A stretch of 30,421 bases of DNA from an uncultured Cryptobacterium sp. GTDB taxonomy: Bacteria; Actinomycetota; Coriobacteriia; Coriobacteriales; Eggerthellaceae. Positions 7,271-16,973 of this stretch are shown here, piece after piece. Position 1 is the first letter of the stretch. Every line of letters starts with the position of its first letter. The position numbers and the translations under genes are program-made. The DNA lies in contig USIG01000005.1 in assembly GCA_900554685.1 (NCBI GenBank), forward strand, positions 1 through 30,421, written 5' to 3'. The notes under the pieces were generated by a model. It did not search any database. It was not told where the DNA came from and saw only the letters and a program-made list of their open reading frames with translations.

Positions 7271-9538
7271 CTATCCCAAAGCGATAAGCTCTTCGATACG
7301 AAGCACAACCGCGGCTGGATTCATGCGAGGGAAATTTGCCGTAGCCTGCTTAAATTCTTCGGCAGTTTCTCCTTCTGGTTTAACCAGAGAAAGCTTCATT
7401 CGTGCTCCTGCATAGCGCTGTTGCTTTTCGCTTGCTTCAGCGTTGATTACCTCATAGACACCCCATGCATGACCTGATCGTTCCAGATTCGCGCGTGTGC
7501 GGTTGGGAGCTAAGAACATGATGAGGTGGGTACTATCTAAGAGCTGTGGGACGAAAATAGCAGCGTCGGGGGTGTTGTCTTCGTTGACAGTTGCCAAAAC
7601 GAAGGCGCCTTCCATTTTGCGAAGAGAATCTCCCAGTTCGTCGATGGTGAAATTGGTGAAATGATTGGTGCTTGCATCGGGATGGGGAGCAGTGCTGCTG
7701 TTGTTTGTAGAAGTGCTGGCCTGAGAAGCGGTTGCCCTAAGCTTGCGGCACGCGTCAGCCATTTCGTCAATCATGGTATTAAATTGGGCAAGCGCATCTT
7801 CGATAGGCTGAGTGCTCATCATGTTAACCCCGGCGCCTTGTAGAAGCTCAATTGGGGGTTTTGAGCTGCCGCCCTTCAAAAAGGTTAAATAGTCTTCGCG
7901 TTCTTTCACTCCGCCGTTTAAAATACGCTGTGAGAGGGCAATAGCAGCAGCAAAGCCCGTTGCATACTGATATACGTAAAAACAGTAGTAGAAATGAGGA
8001 ATGCGCGCCCACTCGAGGGAAATTTCGTCATCGACCACAATAGCGCTTCCGAAGTAATCTTCATTGAGTTTGCGATAGAGAGAGCAAAGGGTATCGGCGG
8101 TGATGCCAGCTCCCTGGGCGGCAAGCTCACTTACGCTCAGTTCAAATTCTGCAAACATGGTTTGACGGTAGAGCGTTGCGCGGAATTGCTCCAAGAAATG
8201 GTTGAGGAAATAGGCTCGCTCGCGCTCGTTGTGTGCATGCTCTAAAAGGTAATGGGTAAGGAGCGCTTCGTTGCAGGTGGAAGCAACTTCGGCAACAAAG
8301 ATGACGTAATCAGAATAACAGCTAGGCTGGTTTTCGCATGATAGATACGTGTGAATAGAGTGACCCATTTCGTGGATCAGGGTAAAGACATCGTCGAGCT
8401 TACCCTGGAAGTTCATAAGGATAACAGGATGCATACCGAATCCGCCCGCTGAATAAGCACCGCTTCGTTTGCCAGGCGTTTCGTAAACATCAACCCAACG
8501 TTCAGAGAGTCCTTTGCGAACAAGGGCAAGGTAATCTTCACCAAGAGGCTTGAGTGCTTCAAGGATGATTTCGCAAGCCTGTTCGTAGGTGAAGGTAAGA
8601 TCGATATCGTCTACGATCGGTACGTATAAGTCAGAGAAATGAAGTTCATCAACGCCGAGCAACTCTTTGCGAAGTTCAACGTACTTATGGAGAGCGGCAA
8701 AGTTTTCATGAACTGCCTCAATAAGGTTTGTGTAAACCTCGGTCGGCACCTCATTGCCATCAAGTGAGCTTGCAAGCAAGGAAGGATATTTGCGCGCATC
8801 CGAATAGAATTTCAACTGTTTCATCTGTGCGCCTAGCGTTGCTGCGAAGGTGTTGCGGAATTGTCCGTACGTTGCGTAAAGCGAATGGTAGGCGTTTTCG
8901 CGCAGTGTTTTGTCAGATGACATCATTAGGGGAATATAGCTGCCGTGGGTGACGGGATGGGCAACGCCTTTTGAATCAAGCGCATCGCTAAACGTTAAGT
9001 CGGCATCGTTGAGCAGAGAGAAAACGTTTTCAGGCTGGTTTGCCATATCGCCAGCACTTGCAAGAAGATGCTCTTCTTTGGGGCTTAGTACATGGGCGCG
9101 GCGACGAAATATTACATCGAGCGCGCGACGATATAATTCCAGGTCAGAACATTGATTGTAAAATTGTGCCATAGTTTTCTCATCTACGGAGAGAAGCTCA
9201 GAGGCAAACCAGGAACAAGCACTTGAAAGAGAAACGTAAAGTGACATAACCTGGCTCGAATAGTCCTGATAAAGACTTGAGCGGGTATCTTCGTCAGCTT
9301 TGCGATTTGCGTAATTGATAAGTTTGCTCAATTCGATGCTAACTTCATCGTCGAATTGAAGGTATTCCAATAAGGCTTCAGGTGATTGAGAAATGCGTCC
9401 CTGAAAGGTAAGAAAACGCTCTGGATAGGTTTTTGCTTTGTCGAGCGCTTCAAGGAATGCCTCATCGTTTTCAAAGATGCTTGTAAGATCCCAGCGGTAC
9501 TGTTCGCTAATTTCATCACGAGAAGAATAAGTGGTCAT
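7271..9538 (-). CDS. M3 oligoendopeptidase F fused to a PNPOx/flavin-binding-like domain
   Basis: 755 residues in one unbroken frame. Residues 1 to about 603 are a full-length M3B zinc metallopeptidase of the PepF type, with the zinc motif HEMGH at 389-393 followed by the family's downstream Glu region. Such enzymes cleave short peptides in the cytoplasm. After a Ser/Thr/Asn-rich linker (about 604-630, ASQASTSTNNSSTAPHP), a second domain runs to the end: IDELGDSLRKMEGAFVLATVNEDNTPDAAIFVPQ and so on, through RTRANLERSGHAWGVYEV. The strand pattern fits split-barrel pyridoxamine-5'-phosphate-oxidase-like proteins. The usual PepF length is about 600, so the extra 150 residues are a true fusion. 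ATG 9538 has AAGGAG 8 bases upstream. The gene lies downstream of elp3 with a 212-base gap. Confidence 0.9.
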   Translation of the reverse strand: MTTYSSRDEISEQYRWDLTSIFENDEAFLEALDKAKTYPERFLTFQGRISQSPEALLEYLQFDDEVSIELSKLINYANRKADEDTRSSLYQDYSSQVMSLYVSLSSACSWFASELLSVDEKTMAQFYNQCSDLELYRRALDVIFRRRAHVLSPKEEHLLASAGDMANQPENVFSLLNDADLTFSDALDSKGVAHPVTHGSYIPLMMSSDKTLRENAYHSLYATYGQFRNTFAATLGAQMKQLKFYSDARKYPSLLASSLDGNEVPTEVYTNLIEAVHENFAALHKYVELRKELLGVDELHFSDLYVPIVDDIDLTFTYEQACEIILEALKPLGEDYLALVRKGLSERWVDVYETPGKRSGAYSAGGFGMHPVILMNFQGKLDDVFTLIHEMGHSIHTYLSCENQPSCYSDYVIFVAEVASTCNEALLTHYLLEHAHNERERAYFLNHFLEQFRATLYRQTMFAEFELSVSELAAQGAGITADTLCSLYRKLNEDYFGSAIVVDDEISLEWARIPHFYYCFYVYQYATGFAAAIALSQRILNGGVKEREDYLTFLKGGSSKPPIELLQGAGVNMMSTQPIEDALAQFNTMIDEMADACRKLRATASQASTSTNNSSTAPHPDASTNHFTNFTIDELGDSLRKMEGAFVLATVNEDNTPDAAIFVPQLLDSTHLIMFLAPNRTRANLERSGHAWGVYEVINAEASEKQQRYAGARMKLSLVKPEGETAEEFKQATANFPRMNPAAVVLRIEELIALG

Positions 9539-9750
9539 AGGGTGTCTCCTTGATCAAGTGGCAAAACGAATGCGTGCTGTCTTTAGCCAAAAGCGAGGCG
9601 CGCTACGGAAGAGCAGTACTCATTCGTTTCCAAAATCAGCATAAGTTTGTTTTCAACGTTAATACTACGTCAATTGATGGAGCACGTTGTCTGAATTCAC
9701 CTAAGCGTTAAAACCTTCATGATCGAGAGACTGAATTTACGGGGGCAAGT

Positions 9751-11838
9751 TTATGAAAGGTTTCGTTGTTGATATAAGCCGTTGTCGTAAAAATGCAATT
9801 TTCGATAATAGCCACGGGTGCCAATAGCGCTGATGACATTGATGCGCGAATATCCTGCCTCGCGGGCAATTGCGCAGGCCTTTTCCACCAGTTGGGTGCC
9901 TAAGCCATGATGCTGTGCTCCAGATCCCTGCTTGGTTAGCTTGGCGACGCGTCCATAGACATGTACTTCTCGGATCATGGCTTCTCCTTCAGTAAGAGGA
10001 GAATTTGGTAGAGCAGTCGCTAGGGCGCTCAGAGCTCCAACGTGTGGAAGTGACAGGCGTAAGAATCCGGCAATTTTTCCTTCGGGGGTAACCCACTGAA
10101 GGAAATGCTCGCGGGTAAGGGTGGTTTCATAGGTAATAACTTCAAGACGCAATGTTGCGGGGTCAATATCTGCTAGGCTCACTTCGCGGTGGCGTATTTC
10201 TTTGGTTTCAAGTCCTTCAGTGTCGATGCGATTTTCAACAAGCTGGCGCAAATTGACTTTTTTATTGCCTGCCACAATATCGGGAGCAGAAATATCGCGA
10301 ATCATACGAGAAATCCTGGTAAAAGCGGGAGTTGCGCAGGTGTCAGCGACTAACACTTCAATAAGCTCTTCTTCGGAATAGGGTTGCCAAGTGGCATCTT
10401 GGTAATGAGCGCAGAGCCCTGTACCTTCGACGAGAACGCAAGGGTAGAGCTTGATTTCATCAGGTTGGAATGGTTTGTCGCTCACAAGGCGAAGGTAGTC
10501 TTCCTTATCTGATTCGGGCGTTGCTCCCAATAGATTCACCATGGCATGAATGTGGGTTTTGAAACCAAAAAGACGAAGCGTTTCGAATGCGCTTTGAATC
10601 TGCGCGGTTGAAGTGTGGCGGTCATTTTGCTCGCGAATATGCTCATCAAGGCTTTGGATGCCCATTTGCACCTTGGTGCACCCTAGGCGGCGCAGGGTAT
10701 AGGCATGCTCGGAGGTGATGCGCTCTGGACGCGTTTCGATCACAAGGCCAACGACACGATGATTGGCTGACTCGTTTATTCGGTGCTCTTCTTCGAGCTC
10801 TTCCCAGGTTGCACTTTGCCAAGTGGAAAGTGCCTGCCAGGCAGGGCTGGTTCCATAATGGAGATCGAAGGCCTGATTATACGTGAGTTCTTGGTTTGCT
10901 ATTTTTTCCTGCAAGGATGCGACCTGTTTTTTGAGGGTTTCTGCATCGCTTGAGATTCCTATTTCATCGTATCGTGCACGACGTGCTGAAACGTTGTTTT
11001 GCGAATGAGCGCCATCATTAAGAGCGCGAAAAAGTTCTCGAACAAACCAAATTTGATAGGCAAGAGGATAATCGCTCCACGTTCCTCCAAGGATGATGAG
11101 TTCGACCTTATCGGTGATATGCCCCATTTCTGTGAGCGCCTTTAAGCGAGCTGCCACCTGAAGATAAGGGTCAAAAAAGGTGCGTTCTGCACGCTGACAG
11201 GCGGGCTCGTCTGATAGGTAACTTTTAGGCATGCGCAGATTATTAGGGCAGTATAGACAGTTGCTTGAGCATTTCCATGGCTTGGTGAGCACGGTAATCG
11301 TTGCAACTCCCGAAGCGGTGCGGCGTGGCTTCATCTGAAGGGTGCGCTCGATGCGACGTTGCTGTTCTTCGGTAAAATTCCAGCGTGCCCAGCGATCAGG
11401 ATCGTTTCGCTTAACGTCTAGATAAAATGCAATGAGATGGCGCTTTGACAGGGGGCGTGCAGGATTGACTTTGGCACCTGTCTTGTCGAGCGCGGGTGTG
11501 TTTTTGTCGTGCGAGGGCGTATTTTCGTCGAGTGCAGGCTTGTTTTCAGCAAGCGCGGCAGCACTTTCGTTGGGTGTTGCCGTATTTCCATTGTGCACGG
11601 CAGCACTTTCGTCGAGTGAAGGTGCGCTCCCGTCGAACGCGGTGATGCGCTTGTCGTTATCGCTGATAATCGACTGGTTTTTAAGAGTGTTATCGCTCTT
11701 GTGTGAGGCTTGCGTCTGCTTTTGCGCCTGTTCTAAGATGCGTTTATTGTTGCGATTGATCACTTTCGTCAACGCTTTGTCGTCAAGATATTCAACCGTT
11801 TTAAGCTGTTCTGCTATGTCTAAAAGTGCTTTTTCCAT
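9751..11838 (-). CDS. elp3: Elp3-type tRNA uridine(34) carboxymethyl synthase (radical SAM + GNAT)
   Basis: 695 residues. The radical SAM domain holds the cluster cysteines in CSSNCLYCPNN (about residues 188-196), followed by ERTFFDPYLQVAARLKAL and LIILGGTWSDYPLAYQIWFVRE. The Elp3-typical GLVIETRPERI and LGCTKVQMGIQSLDEHI come later. The C-terminus is a GNAT acetyltransferase (HHGLGTQLVEKACAIAREAGY, acetyl-CoA loop). Elp3 uses acetyl-CoA and SAM to make cm5U at wobble position 34 of tRNA. The protein is longer than archaeal/eukaryotic Elp3 (about 550), largely because of a seven-residue repeat insertion near residues 64-120. It is divergent from purL across 143 bases that must hold both promoters. 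Confidence 0.92.
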   Translation of the reverse strand: MEKALLDIAEQLKTVEYLDDKALTKVINRNNKRILEQAQKQTQASHKSDNTLKNQSIISDNDKRITAFDGSAPSLDESAAVHNGNTATPNESAAALAENKPALDENTPSHDKNTPALDKTGAKVNPARPLSKRHLIAFYLDVKRNDPDRWARWNFTEEQQRRIERTLQMKPRRTASGVATITVLTKPWKCSSNCLYCPNNLRMPKSYLSDEPACQRAERTFFDPYLQVAARLKALTEMGHITDKVELIILGGTWSDYPLAYQIWFVRELFRALNDGAHSQNNVSARRARYDEIGISSDAETLKKQVASLQEKIANQELTYNQAFDLHYGTSPAWQALSTWQSATWEELEEEHRINESANHRVVGLVIETRPERITSEHAYTLRRLGCTKVQMGIQSLDEHIREQNDRHTSTAQIQSAFETLRLFGFKTHIHAMVNLLGATPESDKEDYLRLVSDKPFQPDEIKLYPCVLVEGTGLCAHYQDATWQPYSEEELIEVLVADTCATPAFTRISRMIRDISAPDIVAGNKKVNLRQLVENRIDTEGLETKEIRHREVSLADIDPATLRLEVITYETTLTREHFLQWVTPEGKIAGFLRLSLPHVGALSALATALPNSPLTEGEAMIREVHVYGRVAKLTKQGSGAQHHGLGTQLVEKACAIAREAGYSRINVISAIGTRGYYRKLHFYDNGLYQQRNLS
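11480..11647 (-). repeat. Eight-unit 21-bp in-frame repeat inside elp3
   Basis: Eight consecutive 21-bp units (for example 11522-11542 TTTTCGTCGAGTGCAGGCTTG on the + strand) encode degenerate seven-residue repeats such as PALDENT, PSHDKNT, PALDKTG. They lie between the N-terminal helix region and the radical SAM domain, and are absent from typical Elp3 proteins to my knowledge. Confidence 0.85.
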
Positions 11839-11981
11839 GTCAGCGATTATAAAGGTTGGCAGGCAAGAGGATATCCGCGAAGTGCAAATCTCTTAGAACG
11901 CTCAGCCGAAAAAGGCTGCGGGTGTCGTATCATAGAAGCGTCTCTTGTTAACTATCATTTTCACTATGAAGGGTAGGATTC

Positions 11982-14900
11982 ATGGTCTCTCGCATCTATG
12001 TTGAGAAGAAACCCGGTTTCGATGTCGAAGCGCAGCAGCTTCTGCAGGAATTGCACACCGTCATAACAGATGGGCTGTCTCAGGCAGTTACGCTGCGCAT
12101 TATAAATATGTATGACGTAGAGGGTATAACCGACGAGCTGTTCGAGCAGTGTGTTCCGACGGTATTTAGCGAGCCTCAGGTAGACAATGCTTCGCTGACT
12201 CTTCCTGTTGAGGGCGCTTTGGTGGGTGCTGCAGGAAGCGGGGAGGGTCTTGTTTCTGCTCCTGAGGGAGTTCATATTTTTGCGGTTGAACCACTGCCTG
12301 GTCAATTCGATCAGCGTGCCGATTCTGCGAGCGAATGTATTCAGCTTATTTCGCAGGGTGAGCGTCCTTTAGTGCGCTCCGTTAAGGTGTATGTGCTCGA
12401 GGGTGATCTTTCCGATGAAACCTTCGAGGCAATCAAGCACTACATCATCAACCCTATCGAATCGCGCGAAGCATCTCTTGCTCTGCGTGATACCTTGGCT
12501 ATGCAGATTCCCGAGCCAAAGCCGGTAGAGGTGCTGGAGGGATTCATTGATTTAGACGAAGAGGGCCTCAAGCAATTCTTAGCAGATCGTGGTCTTGCAA
12601 TGGATTTGGCTGACATTACCTTCTTCCAGAAATATTTCCGTGAGACCGAAAAGCGCAATCCTACCATTACTGAGGTTAAAGTGGTCGATACTTACTGGTC
12701 CGACCATTGCCGCCATACAACCTTTGGCACTGAACTTACCAATGTTGTCATCGACGATGAGACCGTAAAGCTTGCTTTCAATAAATATTTGGAGATGCGC
12801 GCAGAACTGGGTCGCGAACATAAGCCGGTATGCTTGATGGATATGGGCACCATTGGTGCAAAGTATCTTCGCGCACACGGTGGCGTGCAGGGCCTTGATG
12901 AATCCGAAGAAGTTAATGCTTGCACGGTAAAGTGCAAGGTGGACGTAAATGGAGAAGAGCAGGATTGGCTGTTCCTCTTTAAGAATGAAACACACAATCA
13001 TCCAACCGAAATTGAGCCTTTTGGTGGCGCGGCAACCTGTGTGGGTGGTGCTATTCGCGACCCTCTTTCAGGTCGTAGCTATGTCTATCAGGCAATGCGT
13101 GTTACAGGTGCGGGAGATCCTACCGTTCCTGTTTCGGAGACGCTGGAAGGAAAGCTTCCGCAACGAAAGTTGGTAACAACTGCAGCAGCAGGATATTCGT
13201 CTTATGGTAACCAGATCGGACTGGCAACGGGTCAGGTCCACGAACTGTATCATCCCGGCTATGTAGCAAAGCGCATGGAAGTTGGAGCGGTCGTCGGAGC
13301 GACACCTGCTGATCACGTTCGTCGTGAAGAACCTGCTCCGGGCGATAAGGTTATCTTGCTTGGTGGACGTACTGGCAGAGATGGCATTGGTGGTGCGACA
13401 GGTTCGTCCAAAACGCAAAATGTTGAAAGCATCGAAACGTCAGGCGCCGAGGTTCAAAAGGGTAATGCCCCTGTGGAGCGAAAAATTCAGCGTCTGTTCC
13501 GTCGTGGCGAAGCTTGCCGTTTGATTAAGCGATGCAATGACTTTGGTGCCGGCGGCGTTTCTGTTTCTATTGGCGAGTTGTGCGATGGCTTATTGATCGA
13601 TTTGAATCAAGTGCCCAAGAAATATGAGGGTCTCGATGGCACCGAGCTTGCAATTTCTGAGAGCCAGGAGCGCATGTCAGTGGCGCTTGGCGCCGAGGAT
13701 GTGGATGAGTTTATTTCATATGCTCATGAAGAAAACCTGGAAGCTAGCGTTGTAGCAACAGTTACAGAAGAAGCGCGTTTGCGTATGGTATGGAATGGCG
13801 ATGCCATTGTTGATGTAAGTCGTGAATTCCTTGCTTCAAATGGTGCTCCAAAGCATCAAGATGTTCATGTATGTGCTGGTGAGACTTATGAACCTCAGTG
13901 GAGCGGCGAGACGCTGGCAGAGCGCATGAACTCGCTTGTTAGCGATTTAAATGTATGCTCAAATAAGGGATTAGGCGAGCGTTTCGACTCAACCATTGGT
14001 GCGGCTACGGTCTTGATGCCATACGGTGGTAAATATCAGCTCACTCCCGCTCAGGCTATGGTTTCTAAATTCCCTGTGGATGGCGAGACTACAACTGCAA
14101 GTGCTATGGCATGGGGCTTCAATCCTTACTTATCAGAAAAGAACCAGTTCAAGGGTGCTTATTTGGCGGTCGTAGAAAGTGTTGCTCGTTTGGTAGCGAC
14201 AGGATTCACGCGTGATGCTGCCTATCTTTCATTACAGGAATATTTTGAGCGTTTGCGTGACGAACCCGATCGTTGGGGTAAGCCTGCCGCTTCGGTGCTC
14301 GGTGCATTGATGGCACAGGTTGACTTAGGAATCGGTGCTATCGGGGGCAAAGACTCCATGTCTGGCAGTTTTGAGGATCTGGATGTTCCTCCAACGCTGA
14401 TCAGCTTTGCTGTTTCGACGGGATCGGTTGATCGCGTTATTTCTCCTGAATTTAAGCATGCTGGCAGTCGGGTAGTTCGAATAGCGCCACGTTTCTACGA
14501 TGAGGATTCGCTCATTCCTGATGTTGAGGGCATGAATGCCACCTTTGACTTGATGGAACGTTTGATTGGCGACGGTGCGGTAGTTGCTGCTGCAACACCG
14601 GGCTATGGTTGTACGGCAGAAGCTTTGTTCAAGATGTGTGTTGGCAATGGCATTGGTTTGCAGCTCACCGGAACTGAGGCTGCCGACGCCGATGCCCAGA
14701 CTTCGGCCAATGCTTGTGCCCGAGCTGATGCTGACATCTGTGCCGCTATTGAGCTGGACGATCTTTTCACGCTTGCTTATGGCAGCTTTGTGGTTGAATT
14801 GGCTGATGATGCTGATGTCCAGGCTATTCTGGCGGATGCAACCGATTTGGTAAGCATCATTGAATTGGGTGAAACCACAGCTGATTATTCCTTCAAGGCT

Positions 14901-15845
14901 TTTGGCGAAACCATCGATATGGCTTCGCTGCAGGAAGTATGGGAAAGCGGTATTGAATCGGTATTCCCTTATCGCTACGAGGACAAACAAGTTGAGCAGA
15001 TCAGTTGGTCGGAGCGATTGCCTTTGATTTGCGACGAAAAGTTCGCAAAACCGCGCGTGATCATCCCGGTATTTCCTGGAACAAATTGTGAATACGATAC
15101 CGCGCATGCTTTTGAACGCGTAGGCGCGGTGCCTGAGGTTATGGTAATTAACAACCTCACACCCAATGCAGTAATCGAAAGCACCAAAGCGCTGGTTAAG
15201 GCTATCAATAATTCGCAAATTATCATGTTGCCTGGTGGTTTTTCTGGTGGTGACGAACCAGATGGTTCCGCGAAATTCATTACGGCATTCTTCCGTGCTC
15301 CTGAGGTGACGGAAGCAGTTCGCGATTTGCTGAAGAATCGCGATGGTTTGATGCTGGGTATCTGCAATGGTTTCCAGGCTTTAGTGAAGTTGGGACTTGT
15401 GCCTTATGGCGATATTGTTCCAGCAACTGCTGATGCCCCAACGCTTACCTTCAACGAAATTGGTCGCCACCAAAGTCGTTTGGTGCGTACACGTGTTGCT
15501 TCTAGCTTGTCACCGTGGCTTTCGTGCTGCAAGGTGGGTGATATTCACACAGTTGCTATCAGCAATGGCGAAGGCCGTTTTGTGGCAACTCCGGAGGTTC
15601 TTGATCAGATGAAATCCGCTGGTCAGATTGCAACTCAGTATGTCGATAAAGAGGGTAATCCTTCAATGGATTGGGCAGTGAACCCGAGTGCTTCAGTTTT
15701 GGCTATCGAAGGCGCTACCAGTCCTGATGGTCGCGTGTTTGGCAAGATGGGCCATAGCGAGCGCAGTGGTAATGGTTTGTATAAAAACGTTCCCGGAAAT
15801 CTGTATCAGCCTATCTTTGAAGGTGGAGTGAACTATTTCGCATAA
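11982..15845 (+). CDS. purL: Phosphoribosylformylglycinamidine synthase, single-chain form
   Basis: 1287 residues. The enzyme turns FGAR, glutamine and ATP into FGAM, the fourth step of de novo purine synthesis. It is the long form in which the PurL synthetase and PurQ glutaminase are one chain, of the Clostridium-like type (about 1240-1290). Seen in order: TYWSDHCRHTTF; FKNETHNHPTEIEPFGGAATCVGGAIRD; a GGRTGRDGIGGATGSS loop; IGGKDSMSG; and a C-terminal class I glutamine amidotransferase with LPGGFSGGDEPDGSAKF and nucleophile Cys1128 in LGICNGFQ, then KMGHSERSGN with the catalytic His/Glu region. An Ala/Asp-rich stretch near residues 898-922 (AADADAQTSANACARADAD) looks like a local insertion. 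ATG 11982 follows AAGGGTAGGA. Confidence 0.96.
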   Translation: MVSRIYVEKKPGFDVEAQQLLQELHTVITDGLSQAVTLRIINMYDVEGITDELFEQCVPTVFSEPQVDNASLTLPVEGALVGAAGSGEGLVSAPEGVHIFAVEPLPGQFDQRADSASECIQLISQGERPLVRSVKVYVLEGDLSDETFEAIKHYIINPIESREASLALRDTLAMQIPEPKPVEVLEGFIDLDEEGLKQFLADRGLAMDLADITFFQKYFRETEKRNPTITEVKVVDTYWSDHCRHTTFGTELTNVVIDDETVKLAFNKYLEMRAELGREHKPVCLMDMGTIGAKYLRAHGGVQGLDESEEVNACTVKCKVDVNGEEQDWLFLFKNETHNHPTEIEPFGGAATCVGGAIRDPLSGRSYVYQAMRVTGAGDPTVPVSETLEGKLPQRKLVTTAAAGYSSYGNQIGLATGQVHELYHPGYVAKRMEVGAVVGATPADHVRREEPAPGDKVILLGGRTGRDGIGGATGSSKTQNVESIETSGAEVQKGNAPVERKIQRLFRRGEACRLIKRCNDFGAGGVSVSIGELCDGLLIDLNQVPKKYEGLDGTELAISESQERMSVALGAEDVDEFISYAHEENLEASVVATVTEEARLRMVWNGDAIVDVSREFLASNGAPKHQDVHVCAGETYEPQWSGETLAERMNSLVSDLNVCSNKGLGERFDSTIGAATVLMPYGGKYQLTPAQAMVSKFPVDGETTTASAMAWGFNPYLSEKNQFKGAYLAVVESVARLVATGFTRDAAYLSLQEYFERLRDEPDRWGKPAASVLGALMAQVDLGIGAIGGKDSMSGSFEDLDVPPTLISFAVSTGSVDRVISPEFKHAGSRVVRIAPRFYDEDSLIPDVEGMNATFDLMERLIGDGAVVAAATPGYGCTAEALFKMCVGNGIGLQLTGTEAADADAQTSANACARADADICAAIELDDLFTLAYGSFVVELADDADVQAILADATDLVSIIELGETTADYSFKAFGETIDMASLQEVWESGIESVFPYRYEDKQVEQISWSERLPLICDEKFAKPRVIIPVFPGTNCEYDTAHAFERVGAVPEVMVINNLTPNAVIESTKALVKAINNSQIIMLPGGFSGGDEPDGSAKFITAFFRAPEVTEAVRDLLKNRDGLMLGICNGFQALVKLGLVPYGDIVPATADAPTLTFNEIGRHQSRLVRTRVASSLSPWLSCCKVGDIHTVAISNGEGRFVATPEVLDQMKSAGQIATQYVDKEGNPSMDWAVNPSASVLAIEGATSPDGRVFGKMGHSERSGNGLYKNVPGNLYQPIFEGGVNYFA

Positions 15846-15857
15846 ACAGCATAAACA
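15840..15857 (+). repeat. 9-bp direct duplication across the purL stop codon
   Basis: GCATAAACA occurs twice in direct succession; the first copy contains the TAA stop of purL (15843-15845). Confidence 0.8.
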
Positions 15858-15938
15858 CACTGCTTGATGACTTCGTTGTTTAGCGACGTTAGTTTCTTGG
15901 CTAATTGTTCTGATTGACCGTGTCGCTGATTGTTTTAA

Positions 15939-16082
15939 CTAGCGGCATTGTTAACCAATGGTGTCGTTTGCTGACGGAATCGTTAGCAAACGACATTGTC
16001 GACTAACTGTTTCGTTAACTAACGGCATCGTCGGCTAACGGAATCGTTAACTAACGCCATCGTCGGTTAATGGCATCGTTGA
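15939..16082. repeat. 16-bp tandem repeat array, nine units
   Basis: Nine consecutive 16-bp units with consensus near CTAACGGCATCGTTAA: for example 16019-16034 CTAACGGCATCGTCGG, 16035-16050 CTAACGGAATCGTTAA, 16051-16066 CTAACGCCATCGTCGG. No insertions or deletions break the period over 144 bases, although units differ by up to about half their bases at the edges. Decayed traces continue on both sides. Confidence 0.88.
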
Positions 16083-16186
16083 CCGTTTTCGATTGGCAGT
16101 ATTGTCTAGTGTTTGGTTAGCAGCATCGTCGATCGTTTTGACCGTGGTCTCTTTTATTCTGTAGGTCATTGTTACGGTTGACGGTG

Positions 16187-16276
16187 CTGTTTTGTTTAAC
16201 GATTCTGTTTTGTTCGTTGATGTTGTTTTGTTTATGCTTGCTGTTTTGTTTAACGATGGTGCATTGGTTTGCGACT
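16187..16276. repeat. 18-bp tandem repeat array, four to five units
   Basis: Units at 16187-16204, 16205-16222, 16223-16240 and 16241-16258 share CTGTTTTGTTTAACGATK, and a fifth, degraded unit follows. It is distinct in sequence and period from the neighbouring 16-bp array. Confidence 0.85.
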
Positions 16277-16650
16277 CGCTGTTTTACCTGACGTTGCTGC
16301 TTTGTTTTATGTTTCTTTTCTATTGCTAAAGCTGGAAGAAGATTGATACGCATTCTTTGGTTGCGCCGTTCCGCGTTGTGAAATCTTGAGTTTCGCCACA
16401 AAAAGCCTTTACGTGCACTAGCGTGTTTTTCTTGTTTTGTACAAGGAGCCCAAAATCTATGCATAACTTGCGAAAATGTGGCGAAAATGGACACGAGAAT
16501 CAAAAATCGACAGTGATGATGTGGTTTTCCCTATTTATCTTTCCATTATTTGAAAAATTTTATACACGCAACAAGAAAATGTGGCAAAACTCGGCTTTTT
16601 AAAACACACCAATACATTACTCTGCAAAATGTGCCATCTAATCCTTTCCC

Positions 16651-16815
16651 GGGGAAGGGGTGCTTTCCGAACTACGCTTGGGGAAGGGGTGGTTTCCGAA
16701 CTGCACTTAGTGGCGGATTATTTCCTAACTACGCTTGGAGAGATGTTTTCCGAACTAGACTTAGCGATGGATGGTTCCCGAACTACGTTCAGATGGATGC
16801 TCTCCGTACTGTGTC
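16651..16815. repeat. Degenerate 26-29-bp tandem repeat array
   Basis: About six units share a TTTCCGAACTACGCTT core: 16651-16679 and 16680-16708 (29 bp each), 16709-16736, 16737-16762, 16763-16789, then a partial one to 16815. The first two units are the best preserved (GGGGAAGGGGTG then GTTTCC or CTTTCC). Unit length shrinks from 29 to 26 along the array. Confidence 0.8.
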
Positions 16816-16973
16816 AAGAAAGGCGACATCCTCAATTTTCTTACATGCTTTCTTTTGGGGCTTTCAGGAAGCTTGAGTTGAGGCTTAAGGTGAAAGTGGT
16901 TTCTTATTTCCAAGAAGAAGCTATTACGGTAATTGGTTAAGTGAGATTATGCGAATGTAAAATCACGTTGTTG

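Larger units (their letters stand above)
15846..16973. other. 1.1-kb gene-free region with three repeat arrays
   Basis: I see no credible gene here. Open frames exist on both strands, but they run through tandem repeats, encode low-complexity peptides, lack ribosome binding sites and conflict with one another. The region holds the 16-bp, 18-bp and about 28-bp arrays listed separately, plus A/T-rich spacer sequence at 16500-16620. No terminator for purL is visible on the plus strand. Confidence 0.7.

Noticed and set aside
9564..9629. 9-bp inverted repeat (AAACGAATG/CATTCGTTT) upstream of the peptidase gene
   Set aside because: Arms are 48 bases apart with no other support; could be chance.
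14325..15218. 297-codon open frame antisense to purL
   Set aside because: Lies wholly within a strongly conserved coding region on the other strand and has no recognisable domain or ribosome binding site.
16117..16503. 128-codon minus-strand frame
   Set aside because: Its C-terminal half is a Lys/Gln/Asn low-complexity translation of the 18-bp repeat array; no domain seen.
15939..16815. CRISPR array
   Set aside because: Repeats are contiguous without unique spacers, are degenerate, and no cas genes are nearby.
16550..16940. Two overlapping plus-strand frames (16550-16876 and 16581-16940)
   Set aside because: They use different frames over the same degenerate repeat array; neither has a ribosome binding site.
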